The notes beneath the pieces are model-generated. The model did no database searches. It worked only from the letters and a program-made list of their open reading frames with translations, and had not been told where the DNA came from. From Eubacteriales bacterium (lineage in GTDB: Bacteria; Bacillota_A; Clostridia; Christensenellales; Aristaeellaceae): 17,707 nucleotides of DNA. Within the stretch, counting starts at the first letter, position 1. Every line of letters starts with the position of its first letter. Location of the stretch: positions 1-17,707 of the forward strand of contig JARKQG010000052.1 of NCBI GenBank assembly GCA_029974035.1, in the 5' to 3' direction. The position numbers and the translations under genes are program-made. Positions 6,327 to 13,457 of this stretch are shown in pieces.

Positions 6327-7577
6327 TCACCCGGCCATCGCGGCCTCGATGTCCTCGATGGAGCGGGGGATGGACCGGGACAGGTTGACGGCCCCGTCCT
6401 TCGTGATGAGGCAGTTGTCCTCCAGGCGGAAGCCGATGCCCCAGTCCTCGTTGTAGATGCCGATGTCCACGCAGAACACCATGCCGGGGGTGAGGGGGCG
6501 GGTCATGTCCACCACGTCGTGGACGTCAAAGCCCACGTGGTGGGCGCCGCCGTGCCACATGTAGCGGCCCACTTCTTCGTACTCCTTCAGAAGGCCGATG
6601 GCCCGAAGCTGCTCAAAATTGTACTTCCGGGCGGTCAGGTCCACGTCCGCCATGGGCATGCCGGGCTTCAGAATCGAGAACATGTACTGGGAGGTATTGT
6701 AGGCGCAGGTGTACAAAAGCGCCTGCTCCCGGGTGAACTTCCCGTTCGCGGGCCAGCCGCGGGACACATCGTTGCACTCGTTGTCCCAGATGGCGCCCAC
6801 GTCGTTTAAGATCATGTCGCCGTCCGCCACCCGCCCGGCGTAGGCATCGTAGTGGATGCAGAAGTTGTTGGCCCCAGAGGAGATGATGGGCGGGAAGGCT
6901 GGGGTGAGCACGCCGTTTCGCGTCAGCGCGGCGTCGTAGACGGCCTTGAGCTCGTATTCCGCCATGCCGGGGCGGCAGGCGCGCATCATGTCCAGAATGC
7001 CCTCGCGGGTGATGGTCATGGCCTTTGCCATCGCGTCGATCTCGCAGGGCTTTTTGATGGTGCGCAGCGCCCTTAGGTGGGGCAGGAGGTTCTTCACCGC
7101 CAGGTGCGGGTACTCCCGCGCGGCGAGGGCCGCGAAGCGGTCGGCGTCCGATTCCGGGTCGCCGGTCTTCAGGCGGTCGATGTCGAGGTACAGGGTTTCA
7201 AACGCCCCGCCCATCGCCAGCTTGTGGAATCGGGCGGGGAAGTCCTCCACCCAGGCGATCTCCTCGATGCCCGTCAGCGCCCGGGCTTCGTCCGCCTTCA
7301 CGCGGCGGCCGTTCCAGCGCTCCAGGTGGGCGTCCGGCGGCAGGATGAAGAGGGCTTCCCGCACATCCTCGCCCCGCTTTTCGGCCAGGAACACGAACTT
7401 CTGCGCGTTGGGCAGCCCCGCGCCCGTCAGGTAGGCAAAGTTGCGGTTGGCGAAAAAGCCGTAGAAGGCGTCGGCGGTGCGCCGGGGTGCCTCGCCCGCA
7501 AAGGCGACGATGAGCGCGTCGCCGGGGATGCGCGCGTACAGCGCGCGGCGGTTTTCCACGTAAAAGGACCTGTCCAT
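6327..7577 (-). CDS. M24-family Xaa-Pro aminopeptidase/prolidase-like metallopeptidase
   Basis: A 416-residue protein with a creatinase-type N-terminal domain (about 1-165) and a C-terminal pita-bread domain. Metal ligands align with E. coli PepP: D259 and D270 (11 apart as in PepP), H346 in GGAHHVGFDVHD, and E386 in RLEDN. The remaining ligand, normally Glu in vEPGiY, is D371 (VDIGIY). The family cuts peptide bonds next to proline, so this enzyme probably releases amino acids from Pro- or Hyp-containing peptides such as collagen fragments. I chose the ATG at 7577, which has a GAGGAGG RBS just after the pruA stop, with 11 bases between the genes. It is the last gene of the hydroxyproline operon. 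Cytoplasmic; no signal peptide. Confidence 0.88.
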   Translation of the reverse strand: MDRSFYVENRRALYARIPGDALIVAFAGEAPRRTADAFYGFFANRNFAYLTGAGLPNAQKFVFLAEKRGEDVREALFILPPDAHLERWNGRRVKADEARALTGIEEIAWVEDFPARFHKLAMGGAFETLYLDIDRLKTGDPESDADRFAALAAREYPHLAVKNLLPHLRALRTIKKPCEIDAMAKAMTITREGILDMMRACRPGMAEYELKAVYDAALTRNGVLTPAFPPIISSGANNFCIHYDAYAGRVADGDMILNDVGAIWDNECNDVSRGWPANGKFTREQALLYTCAYNTSQYMFSILKPGMPMADVDLTARKYNFEQLRAIGLLKEYEEVGRYMWHGGAHHVGFDVHDVVDMTRPLTPGMVFCVDIGIYNEDWGIGFRLEDNCLITKDGAVNLSRSIPRSIEDIEAAMAG

Positions 7578-7588
7578 GGGGCGCCTCC

Positions 7589-9217
7589 TCAGGATTCTTT
7601 CATGAAGGGATAGCCGGTTTCCTTCGCCGGAAGGAAGTTTTCCTTGATGACCCGGGGGCTGGCCCAGCGGTAGAGGTTGAGCATGGAGCCCGCCTTGTCG
7701 TTGGTGCCGGAGGCGCGGGCGCCGCCGAAGGGCTGCTGCCCGATCACCGCGCCGGTGGGCTTGTCGTTGATGTAGAAATTGCCCGCCGCACCCCGGAGCG
7801 CTTTTTCCATCCGGATGACGGCCTGGCGGTCCCGGGCGAAGACGGCACCGGTCAGCGCATAGGGCGAGGCGCCGTCGCACAGGGCCAGGGTTTCGTCAAA
7901 GGCCGCGTCGGCGTAGACGTAGACGGTCAGCACCGGCCCGAAGATCTCCTCCACCATGGTTTTGAAGTCCGGCTTCCTGGCCAGGATCACCGTGGGGGTG
8001 ACAAAGTAGCCGGTGGAGTCGTCGCACTTTCCGCACAGCACCTCGGCGTCCGGAGAGGCGGCGGCAAAGTCAATGTAGCCCTTGATGCTGTCAAAGGACT
8101 TTTTGTCGATCACCGCGCCGATGAAGTTGGTAAAGTCGCGGATGTCGCCGGTTTTGATCCGGGCGATTTCGGCCAGCATTTTTTCCTTCACGGCGGGCCA
8201 CAGGCTCTCCGGGATGAAGGCGCGGGAGGCGGCGGAGCACTTCTGCCCCTGGTATTCAAAGGCGCCGCGCACCAGCGCCGACACCAGCGCGTCCACATCG
8301 GCGCTGGCGTGGGCGAATACAAAGTCCTTGCCGCCGGTCTCGCCCACAAGGCGCGGGTAGTTGCGGTAGGCGGCGATGTTCTCGCCCACCATCTTCCACA
8401 CGCCGCTGAAGACCTCCGTGGAACCGGTGAAGTGGAAGCCCGCCATGTCCGGGTCGGTGAGCACGTATTTTGAAAGATCGGTGCCGCGGCAGGGCACGAA
8501 GTTGATGACCCCGTCGGGCAGCCCCGCCTCCTGGAGCAGCGCCATGAAGTAGTAGTTGGAGAGCACCGCCGTGGACGAGGGCTTCCATACCACGGTGTTG
8601 CCCATGATGGCCGGAGAAGTGGGCAGGTTGCCGCCGATGGAGGTGAAGTTGAAGGGCGACACCGCCGCCACAAAGCCGTCCAGCGGCCGGTACTCCGTCC
8701 GGTTCCACACGGCGGCCGAGGAGGAAGGCTGCTGCTTCATGATCTCCTGGGCGTAGTAGACGTTAAAGCGCAGAAAGTCCGCCAGCTCGCAGGCGGAGTC
8801 GATCTCGGCCTGGTAGGCGGTCTTGCTCTGGCCCAGCATGGTGGCGGCGTTGATCCGGTCGCGCCAGGGGCCGGCCAGCAGGTCCGCCGCCTTCAGGAAG
8901 ATGGCGGCCCGGTGCTCAAAGGGCATGTCCGCCCAGGCGGCCTTGGCACCCTTGGCGGCCTTCACGGCGGATTTCAGCTCCGCCTCGCCGGCGTTGTGGA
9001 AGGACGCCAGCGGGTGGCGGTGGTCGTGGGGCATCACAATCCTGCCCAGGTTTCCGGTGGTCACGGCGCGCCCGCCGATCACCAGCGGGATTTCGACGAC
9101 CTGGGCTGCCTGACGGTCCAGCTCCGCCTTTAAGGACGCGCGCTCCGCGCTGCCGGGCAGGTAGGCCCGGACCGGTTCGTTCTTTGGCAGTTCGATGGAA
9201 AAGAATCCGCCGCTCAT
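7589..9217 (-). CDS. pruA: L-glutamate gamma-semialdehyde (1-pyrroline-5-carboxylate) dehydrogenase
   Basis: A 542-residue aldehyde dehydrogenase, the length typical of the stand-alone P5C dehydrogenase type. It has the conserved VSPFNFTSIGGNLP region (about 186-199), the active-site glutamate E293 in VGETGGKD, the catalytic cysteine C327 in QGQKCSA, EEIFGPV (423-429), and a C-terminus ending KENFLPAKETGYPFM that is characteristic of the PruA/ALDH4 group. It oxidises glutamate-5-semialdehyde, the open form of P5C, to glutamate with NAD. No proline dehydrogenase domain or gene accompanies it, so P5C would come from HypD upstream. I chose the ATG at 9217 with RBS AAAGGGG; an in-frame ATG at 9274 would overlap a hairpin. 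Confidence 0.93.
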   Translation of the reverse strand: MSGGFFSIELPKNEPVRAYLPGSAERASLKAELDRQAAQVVEIPLVIGGRAVTTGNLGRIVMPHDHRHPLASFHNAGEAELKSAVKAAKGAKAAWADMPFEHRAAIFLKAADLLAGPWRDRINAATMLGQSKTAYQAEIDSACELADFLRFNVYYAQEIMKQQPSSSAAVWNRTEYRPLDGFVAAVSPFNFTSIGGNLPTSPAIMGNTVVWKPSSTAVLSNYYFMALLQEAGLPDGVINFVPCRGTDLSKYVLTDPDMAGFHFTGSTEVFSGVWKMVGENIAAYRNYPRLVGETGGKDFVFAHASADVDALVSALVRGAFEYQGQKCSAASRAFIPESLWPAVKEKMLAEIARIKTGDIRDFTNFIGAVIDKKSFDSIKGYIDFAAASPDAEVLCGKCDDSTGYFVTPTVILARKPDFKTMVEEIFGPVLTVYVYADAAFDETLALCDGASPYALTGAVFARDRQAVIRMEKALRGAAGNFYINDKPTGAVIGQQPFGGARASGTNDKAGSMLNLYRWASPRVIKENFLPAKETGYPFMKES

Positions 9218-9229
9218 CTGAAAAACCCC

Positions 9230-9247
9230 TTTCAAAACGTTCTGAAA
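9230..9247. promoter_or_regulatory. AACGTT-centred palindrome upstream of pruA
   Basis: TTTCA-n-AACGTT-n-TGAAA is an 18-base palindrome with a single mismatched pair, centred on CG. It lies 13-30 bases upstream of the pruA start, between the hairpin at 9264 and the RBS. The layout resembles a LacI/GalR-type operator, but no such regulator is in the window and no clear promoter was found here. Confidence 0.35.
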
Positions 9248-9258
9248 ACCTTTTGGCG

Positions 9259-9284
9259 AAAAGCGCGGGGGCAAAGCCCCCGCG
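9259..9284 (-). terminator. Hairpin with T-run between hypD and pruA (internal terminator/attenuator)
   Basis: A nine-base perfect GC stem CGCGGGGGC / GCCCCCGCG (9264-9272 with 9276-9284) has a three-base loop and is followed on the minus strand by TTTT (9262-9259). It is immediately downstream of the hypD stop. It would cut or reduce read-through from the activase and hypD genes into pruA and the peptidase gene, or protect the 3' end of a processed hypD message. Confidence 0.6.
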
Positions 9285-9288
9285 AGCG

Positions 9289-11673
9289 CTAAAAGCTCTG
9301 CTCCGTGCGGTCGATGATCTCGTCCTGCAGCGCGCGGCTGAGGTTGCGGAAGTAGTCGGAATAGCCCGCGACGCGCACGATCAGGTCCCGGTACTCGTCG
9401 GGGTGGCGCTGCGCCTCGCGCAGCGTTTCCCGGTCCACCACGTTGAACTGGATGTGGTGGCCGTCCAGGTCGAAGTAGGCGCGCACCAGGTCGGCCATGT
9501 GGTCCAGCCCCGCCTCGCCCGCCACCACGGGGGGCGTAAACTTCTGGTTGAGCAGCGTACCGCCGGTCATCAGGTGGTCCATCTTGGCGGCGGAGCGGAT
9601 GGCGGCCGACGGGCCATGGGTGTCGGCCCCCTGGGTGGGGGAAATGCCCTCGGAGAGGGGCTTGCCCGCCCGGCGCCCGTTGGGCGACGCGCCCATGACC
9701 TCGCCAAAGTACACGTGGCAGGTGGTGGGCAGCATGTTGACCCGGTAGGTGCCGCCGCGGGTATTTTTGCGGCCCGTCACCAACCCCAGGTAGCTTTGGA
9801 ACACGCGGCGCATCAGATCGTCGGCATAGTCGTCGTCGTTGCCGTACTTGGGCGCGCGGTTGAGCACCTGCGCGCGGATCCAGTCCGCGCCCTCAAAGTC
9901 GCGGCCCAGCGCCTCCATCAGTTGGGCCATGGTGAAGGTCTTTTTTTCGTAGACGTGCAGCTTGAGTGCGGCCAGGCTGTCGGCGATGGTGCCGATGCCC
10001 ACGCCCTGGATGTAGCTGGTGTTGTAGCGGGCGCCGCCGGCGTTGTAGTCCATGCCCCTGGCGATGCAGTCGTTGGTGATGACCGACAGAAAGGGCGCGG
10101 GCATGTAGCGGGCGTAGATCTGCTCGATCACGTTGGAGCCGCGCACCTTGATGTCCACCAGGTGCTTCATCTGCCTTTCAAAGGCGGTGTAGAGGGATTC
10201 AAAGTCCTGAAAATCCTCCGCCTTGCCCAGCGGCAGCCCCAGGCGCTTGCCGGTGCGGGGGTCCACGCCGTCGTGGAGGGTCAGCTCCAGCACCTTGGGG
10301 ATGTTGAAGTAGCCCGTCAAGATGTAGGCCTCGTTGCCGAAGGCGCCGGTTTCCACGCAGCCGCTGGTGCCGCCCCTGCGGGCGTCCTCCAGGGTCTTGC
10401 CGGCGTTAATCAGCTCCGCCACAATGGCCTCGGTGTTGTAAAAGGCGGGCTGGCCCCAGCCCTGGCGGGACACTTTGCAGGCGCGTTTCAGGAAGTGGCG
10501 GGGCGTCTTTTTGGAGATCTGCACGTTGGAAGAGGGCTGCAAAAGGCGCATCTCGTCCATGCAGTCAAGGATCATATAGCTGACGTCGTTGACGCCGTCG
10601 GAGCCGTCGGGGGCAATGCCGCCGGTGTTGATGTTGGCAAAGTCGGTGTAGGTGCCGCTCTCCTTGAGGGTCACGCCCACCTTGGGCGGCGCGGGCTGGT
10701 TGTTGAACTTGATCCACAGGCATTCCAGCAGCTCCAGCGCCCGGTCGCCGGTGAGGCGGCCCGCCGCCATATCCGCCCGGTAGAAGGGAAAGAGGTGCTG
10801 GTCCAGCCGGCCCGGGGAATAGGCGTCCCAGGGGTTGAGCTCGGTGGTCACGCAAAGGTGTACGAACCAGTACATCTGGATGGCCTGCCAGTAGGTTTCC
10901 GGCGCGCGGGCGGGCACCCGGTCGCAGTTGGCGGCGATTTCGAGAAGCTCTGCTTTCCGGACGGGGTCGGCCTCGGCGGCGGCCTTTTCGCGGGCCAGCG
11001 CTGCGTAGCGGCTGCCCAGGAGCATGATGGCGTCGCAGGCGATGGCCATGGCCCGAAGCTGCTCGCCCCTGGCCTGGGCGTTTTCGTCCGTCAGCGGGTC
11101 GAGGGCGGCGAGGGCCGCCTCGATCTCGGCCTTATAGTCCAGAAAACCCTTTTCGTAGATTTTGCTTGAGCCCACGGTGTGGCCGGGGCCGCGCTGCTCC
11201 ATGAACTCGGTGAAGATGCCCGCCTCGTAGCAGTCCTTCCATTCCCGCGTCATGGAGGCGAGCAGCTTTTCGCGGATGGAACGGCCCTGCCAGAAGGGGA
11301 TCACGGTGTCGGCCTGGGCCTTCAGCGCCCCGTCCGTCACCTTGAAGGAGATCAGATCCCGCGCGTCCATGATGCGCATGTCCTCCAGCGTGTGGCAGCA
11401 AAGCTCCGGGAACGTGGGCGCCTCCTGGGGCCCGCCCGCCTTTTCGCCCACGATCAGCTCGCCCTCGCCCAGGTAGAGGGTGCGGTTTTCCATATAGCGG
11501 TACAGCGTCAGCGCCCGGAGCTCCGGAATCGATAGGCGCCCCTCGTACATTTTGTAGGTTTCCGTCTCGATCAGCGCCCGCTCCATGGAGATGGAGGGCG
11601 CCGTTTCCATGCTGACCGCCCGCAGCGCCCGGACGCGCCGGTTCATGCCCCGATCTTCCCGTTTGGCTTCCAT
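9289..11673 (-). CDS. hypD: trans-4-hydroxy-L-proline dehydratase (glycyl radical enzyme)
   Basis: A 794-residue glycyl radical enzyme. The thiyl cysteine and catalytic glutamate are C439 and E441 in SGCVETG, the HypD-type motif (GCVEP would suggest a glycerol or choline lyase). The glycyl radical site is G770 in RVAGYSDYF. Residues I recall as active-site positions of Clostridioides difficile HypD (H160, D339, C434, E436, Y450, T645, G765) appear here as H165, D344, C439, E441, Y455, T650 and G770, all with a constant offset of five. It removes water from trans-4-hydroxy-L-proline to give P5C, anaerobically. The RBS GAGGAGG overlaps the stop of the activase gene, and P5C dehydrogenase and a prolyl peptidase follow. 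Other hydroxyproline glycyl radical enzymes exist, but this context favours the dehydratase. Confidence 0.93.
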   Translation of the reverse strand: MEAKREDRGMNRRVRALRAVSMETAPSISMERALIETETYKMYEGRLSIPELRALTLYRYMENRTLYLGEGELIVGEKAGGPQEAPTFPELCCHTLEDMRIMDARDLISFKVTDGALKAQADTVIPFWQGRSIREKLLASMTREWKDCYEAGIFTEFMEQRGPGHTVGSSKIYEKGFLDYKAEIEAALAALDPLTDENAQARGEQLRAMAIACDAIMLLGSRYAALAREKAAAEADPVRKAELLEIAANCDRVPARAPETYWQAIQMYWFVHLCVTTELNPWDAYSPGRLDQHLFPFYRADMAAGRLTGDRALELLECLWIKFNNQPAPPKVGVTLKESGTYTDFANINTGGIAPDGSDGVNDVSYMILDCMDEMRLLQPSSNVQISKKTPRHFLKRACKVSRQGWGQPAFYNTEAIVAELINAGKTLEDARRGGTSGCVETGAFGNEAYILTGYFNIPKVLELTLHDGVDPRTGKRLGLPLGKAEDFQDFESLYTAFERQMKHLVDIKVRGSNVIEQIYARYMPAPFLSVITNDCIARGMDYNAGGARYNTSYIQGVGIGTIADSLAALKLHVYEKKTFTMAQLMEALGRDFEGADWIRAQVLNRAPKYGNDDDYADDLMRRVFQSYLGLVTGRKNTRGGTYRVNMLPTTCHVYFGEVMGASPNGRRAGKPLSEGISPTQGADTHGPSAAIRSAAKMDHLMTGGTLLNQKFTPPVVAGEAGLDHMADLVRAYFDLDGHHIQFNVVDRETLREAQRHPDEYRDLIVRVAGYSDYFRNLSRALQDEIIDRTEQSF

Positions 11674-11686
11674 CGCTCATGCCTCC

Positions 11687-12532
11687 TCATCCGCCCGTCG
11701 ATACGCGCGTAAACCCCGCGCCGCGCCAGATGGCAAGCGTTTGCTCCATCATCTTTGGCGTCGGCGGATCAAACACCGCTTCCGTCCGGCCCAACCGCTC
11801 GGCCTTGTCGCTGCCTACCCGGTGGTAGGGCAGAAGGTCCGCCGGCACATCCCCGCAGGCGTCAAAGGCGAAGGCGGCCAGCGCGCGCATTTCCTCCGCG
11901 CCGGCGTTGGCGCCGGGCACCACCGGAATGCGCAGCCGGATCGCGGCCCCCGCCGAGGCCAGCCTGCGAAGGTTTTCGTGGATCAGCGCGTTGTCCGCGC
12001 CGGTCAGCCGCCGGTGCAGCGCCGGGTCCATCGCCTTGAGGTCGTAGAGAAAAAGGTCCGCCCGGGGCAGCACCGCCTCAAAGCGCGCCCAGGGCGCGTA
12101 GCCGCAGGTGTCAATGGCCACGTGAATACCCCGGCTTTTCAGCAGCGTCAAAAGCTCCAAAAGAAAGCCGGCGTCCTGGGCCATCACCTCGCCGCCCGAC
12201 AGCGTGACGCCGCCGCCGCTGGCGTCAAAAAGCCCCTGATCCCGAAGCGCCAGTTCAAAAAGCGCCCGGGCCGTGTACCGCGCGCCCACCATCGTCCGCG
12301 CGTCAAAGGCGCAGGCCGCGCAGGCTTCCTCCGCCGAGCCGGCCGCCCGGCAGCGGCCGCAGCCGGTGCACCGGTCCGGAAAGAACATGACCTCCGGCTC
12401 AAAGTCCTGGCTCTCCGGGTTGTGGCACCAAAGGCACTTCAGCGGACAGCCCTTGAAAAAGATGGTCGTGCGCACGCCCGGCCCATCGTGAAGGGAAAAC
12501 CGCTGCAGGTTGACCACCAGCGCCTCGTGCAA
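11687..12532 (-). CDS. Glycyl-radical enzyme activating protein (radical SAM), HypD activase
   Basis: A 281-residue radical SAM protein. The N-terminus NLQRFSLHDGPGVRTT is typical of PFL-activase-like enzymes. The SAM cluster motif Cx3Cx2C is C29, C33, C36. A ferredoxin-like insert with C55, C58, C61, C71 and C74 supplies accessory Fe-S ligands. GGE (113-115) contacts SAM. It uses SAM and an electron to install the glycyl radical on HypD. The start is a TTG at 12532 with a GGAGG RBS eight bases upstream; no in-frame ATG exists before the upstream stop, and the ATG at 12539 is out of frame. It is first in the operon, 13 bases before hypD. Confidence 0.92.
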   Translation of the reverse strand: MHEALVVNLQRFSLHDGPGVRTTIFFKGCPLKCLWCHNPESQDFEPEVMFFPDRCTGCGRCRAAGSAEEACAACAFDARTMVGARYTARALFELALRDQGLFDASGGGVTLSGGEVMAQDAGFLLELLTLLKSRGIHVAIDTCGYAPWARFEAVLPRADLFLYDLKAMDPALHRRLTGADNALIHENLRRLASAGAAIRLRIPVVPGANAGAEEMRALAAFAFDACGDVPADLLPYHRVGSDKAERLGRTEAVFDPPTPKMMEQTLAIWRGAGFTRVSTGG

Positions 12533-12588
12533 TGCGCATGCCTCCGGAATTCATTTCGGTGAATGCGGGACGCCCGCGGCCCCACCCC

Positions 12589-12646
12589 TTATCCGGAATT
12601 TTACTACCATAAACGGGGCGCTGTCAATCAGTTGCGGATAAAATTC
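12589..12646. promoter_or_regulatory. Inverted repeats around the minus-strand promoter (candidate operator)
   Basis: The left arm TTATCCGGAATTTTA (12589-12603) contains the reverse complement of both halves of the right arm CGGATAAAATTC (12635-12646): TTATCCG pairs with CGGATAA and GAATTTTA with TAAAATTC. The left arm covers the -10 region and start of the hydroxyproline-operon promoter, and the right arm lies just upstream of its -35. The position suits control by the divergent XRE-cupin protein, which is an inference. Confidence 0.4.
12598..12627 (-). promoter_or_regulatory. Promoter of the hydroxyproline operon
   Basis: On the minus strand a perfect TTGACA (12627-12622) is followed after 18 bases by TAAAAT (12603-12598, five of six matches). 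The transcript would start near 12590 and give a leader of about 58 bases before the TTG start of the activase. A short hairpin ATTCA/TGAAT (12549-12564) lies in that leader just before the RBS. Confidence 0.65.
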
Positions 12647-12686
12647 ACGAATATGAAACCGGCGGCGTCGCGGGGGCCATATCGGC

Positions 12687-12715
12687 TTGACAGGAGCGCG
12701 GAAATGGGCTATAGT
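12687..12715 (+). promoter_or_regulatory. Promoter of the XRE-cupin regulator gene
   Basis: A perfect TTGACA (12687-12692), a 17-base spacer and TATAGT (12710-12715, five of six matches). Transcription would start near 12722, leaving only a short leader before the RBS CGGAGGGG and the ATG at 12743. It faces away from the hydroxyproline-operon promoter. Confidence 0.75.
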
Positions 12716-12742
12716 GATGCGCAAGAACGGAGGGGACGACCG

Positions 12743-13321
12743 ATGAACCAGAAAGCGATGATCGGCGCGCACATCCGCTCGCTTCGCCTGGCCAAGAAGC
12801 TCACGCTCAAGCAACTGTCGGACGAGTCGGGCCTGTCGGTGGGGTTTTTGTCCCAGCTGGAGCGGGGCATGTCCTCCATCGCCATCGACACGCTGTCCAG
12901 CCTCGCCCGCGTCCTGGGCACGGACCTTTCCAGCTTCTTCAACGTCGTCCACGGCCCCAGCCCGGAGCCTGTGACCCACGGGTTTGACCTGAAGGCAACC
13001 CCCGTTTCCCCGCAGATCATCCAGTACGTGCTGTCCAACGACCCCGCGGGGTACGCGCTTTTGCCCCGGCTCTTTCTGCTGATGCCCCAGGAGGAGATGG
13101 AGGAGGAGCAGATTGAGATGTACGCCCACGAGGGCGAGGAATTTTCCTACGTGCTGGAGGGCATCATCACCGTGTATCTGGACGGCGCGCGCCACACGCT
13201 CTATCCCGGCGACAGCATCCAGATTCGCTCCAACCTGCCCCACAACTGGGTAAACCTGACCAACAAGACCGCCAAGCTGCTCTCCGTCAACATTCCCAAC
13301 CCGCTGCGGGCGGGCGAATGA
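12743..13321 (+). CDS. XRE-family transcriptional regulator with C-terminal cupin domain
   Basis: A 192-residue regulator with a Cro/C1-type helix-turn-helix at about 8-62 (LTLKQLSDESGLSVGFLSQLERG) and a cupin_2 beta-barrel at about 110-185. The cupin carries likely metal or ligand contacts H129 and E133 (HEGEEFSYVLEG) and H167 (PHNW). In this family the cupin senses a small molecule and the HTH binds DNA near the target promoter, often for amino-acid or polyamine catabolism. I chose the ATG at 12743, behind a promoter and RBS; an upstream in-frame ATG at 12563 precedes the promoter and is not used. It is transcribed divergently from the hydroxyproline operon, making it the likely regulator of that operon, with hydroxyproline, P5C or a peptide as possible effector. 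Activation and repression cannot be told apart here. Confidence 0.9.
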   Translation: MNQKAMIGAHIRSLRLAKKLTLKQLSDESGLSVGFLSQLERGMSSIAIDTLSSLARVLGTDLSSFFNVVHGPSPEPVTHGFDLKATPVSPQIIQYVLSNDPAGYALLPRLFLLMPQEEMEEEQIEMYAHEGEEFSYVLEGIITVYLDGARHTLYPGDSIQIRSNLPHNWVNLTNKTAKLLSVNIPNPLRAGE

Positions 13322-13327
13322 CGCGGG

Positions 13328-13362
13328 AAAACGCCGCTCCCCGGCTTGCCGGGGGGCGTTTT
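13328..13362 (+). terminator. Terminator of the regulator gene
   Basis: The outer stem AAAACGCC / GGCGTTTT (13328-13335 with 13355-13362) and inner stem CCCCGG / CCGGGG with a CTTG loop are separated by a three-base bulge. The 3' arm ends in TTTT, seven bases past the stop codon region. The AAAA on the 5' side would also give a T-run on the minus strand. Confidence 0.75.
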
Positions 13363-13379
13363 GGTGTGCCGCCGGGCGG

Positions 13380-13408
13380 TTGACTTTGGCGGCCGGTTGT
13401 ATTACAAT
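13380..13408 (+). promoter_or_regulatory. Promoter of the Na+-pump subunit genes
   Basis: TTGACT (13380-13385, five of six), a 17-base spacer and TACAAT (13403-13408, five of six). The start would be near 13415, about 43 bases before the small OadG-like gene. It follows the regulator's terminator directly, so this pair is transcribed separately from the regulator. Confidence 0.75.
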
Positions 13409-13457
13409 GAAAGGCAATTGCATTTTTATCTGCATGACTAATGAAGGGAGGCCCGGC

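Noticed and set aside
9184..11169. 661-codon open frame on the plus strand opposite hypD
   Set aside because: It is antisense to a gene with clear active-site motifs. Its composition is Val/Gly/Ala/His-rich with no domain, a mirror artefact of codon bias.
12563..12742. Upstream start for the XRE-cupin regulator
   Set aside because: It begins before the promoter at 12687-12715, and the HTH domain starts right after the ATG at 12743.
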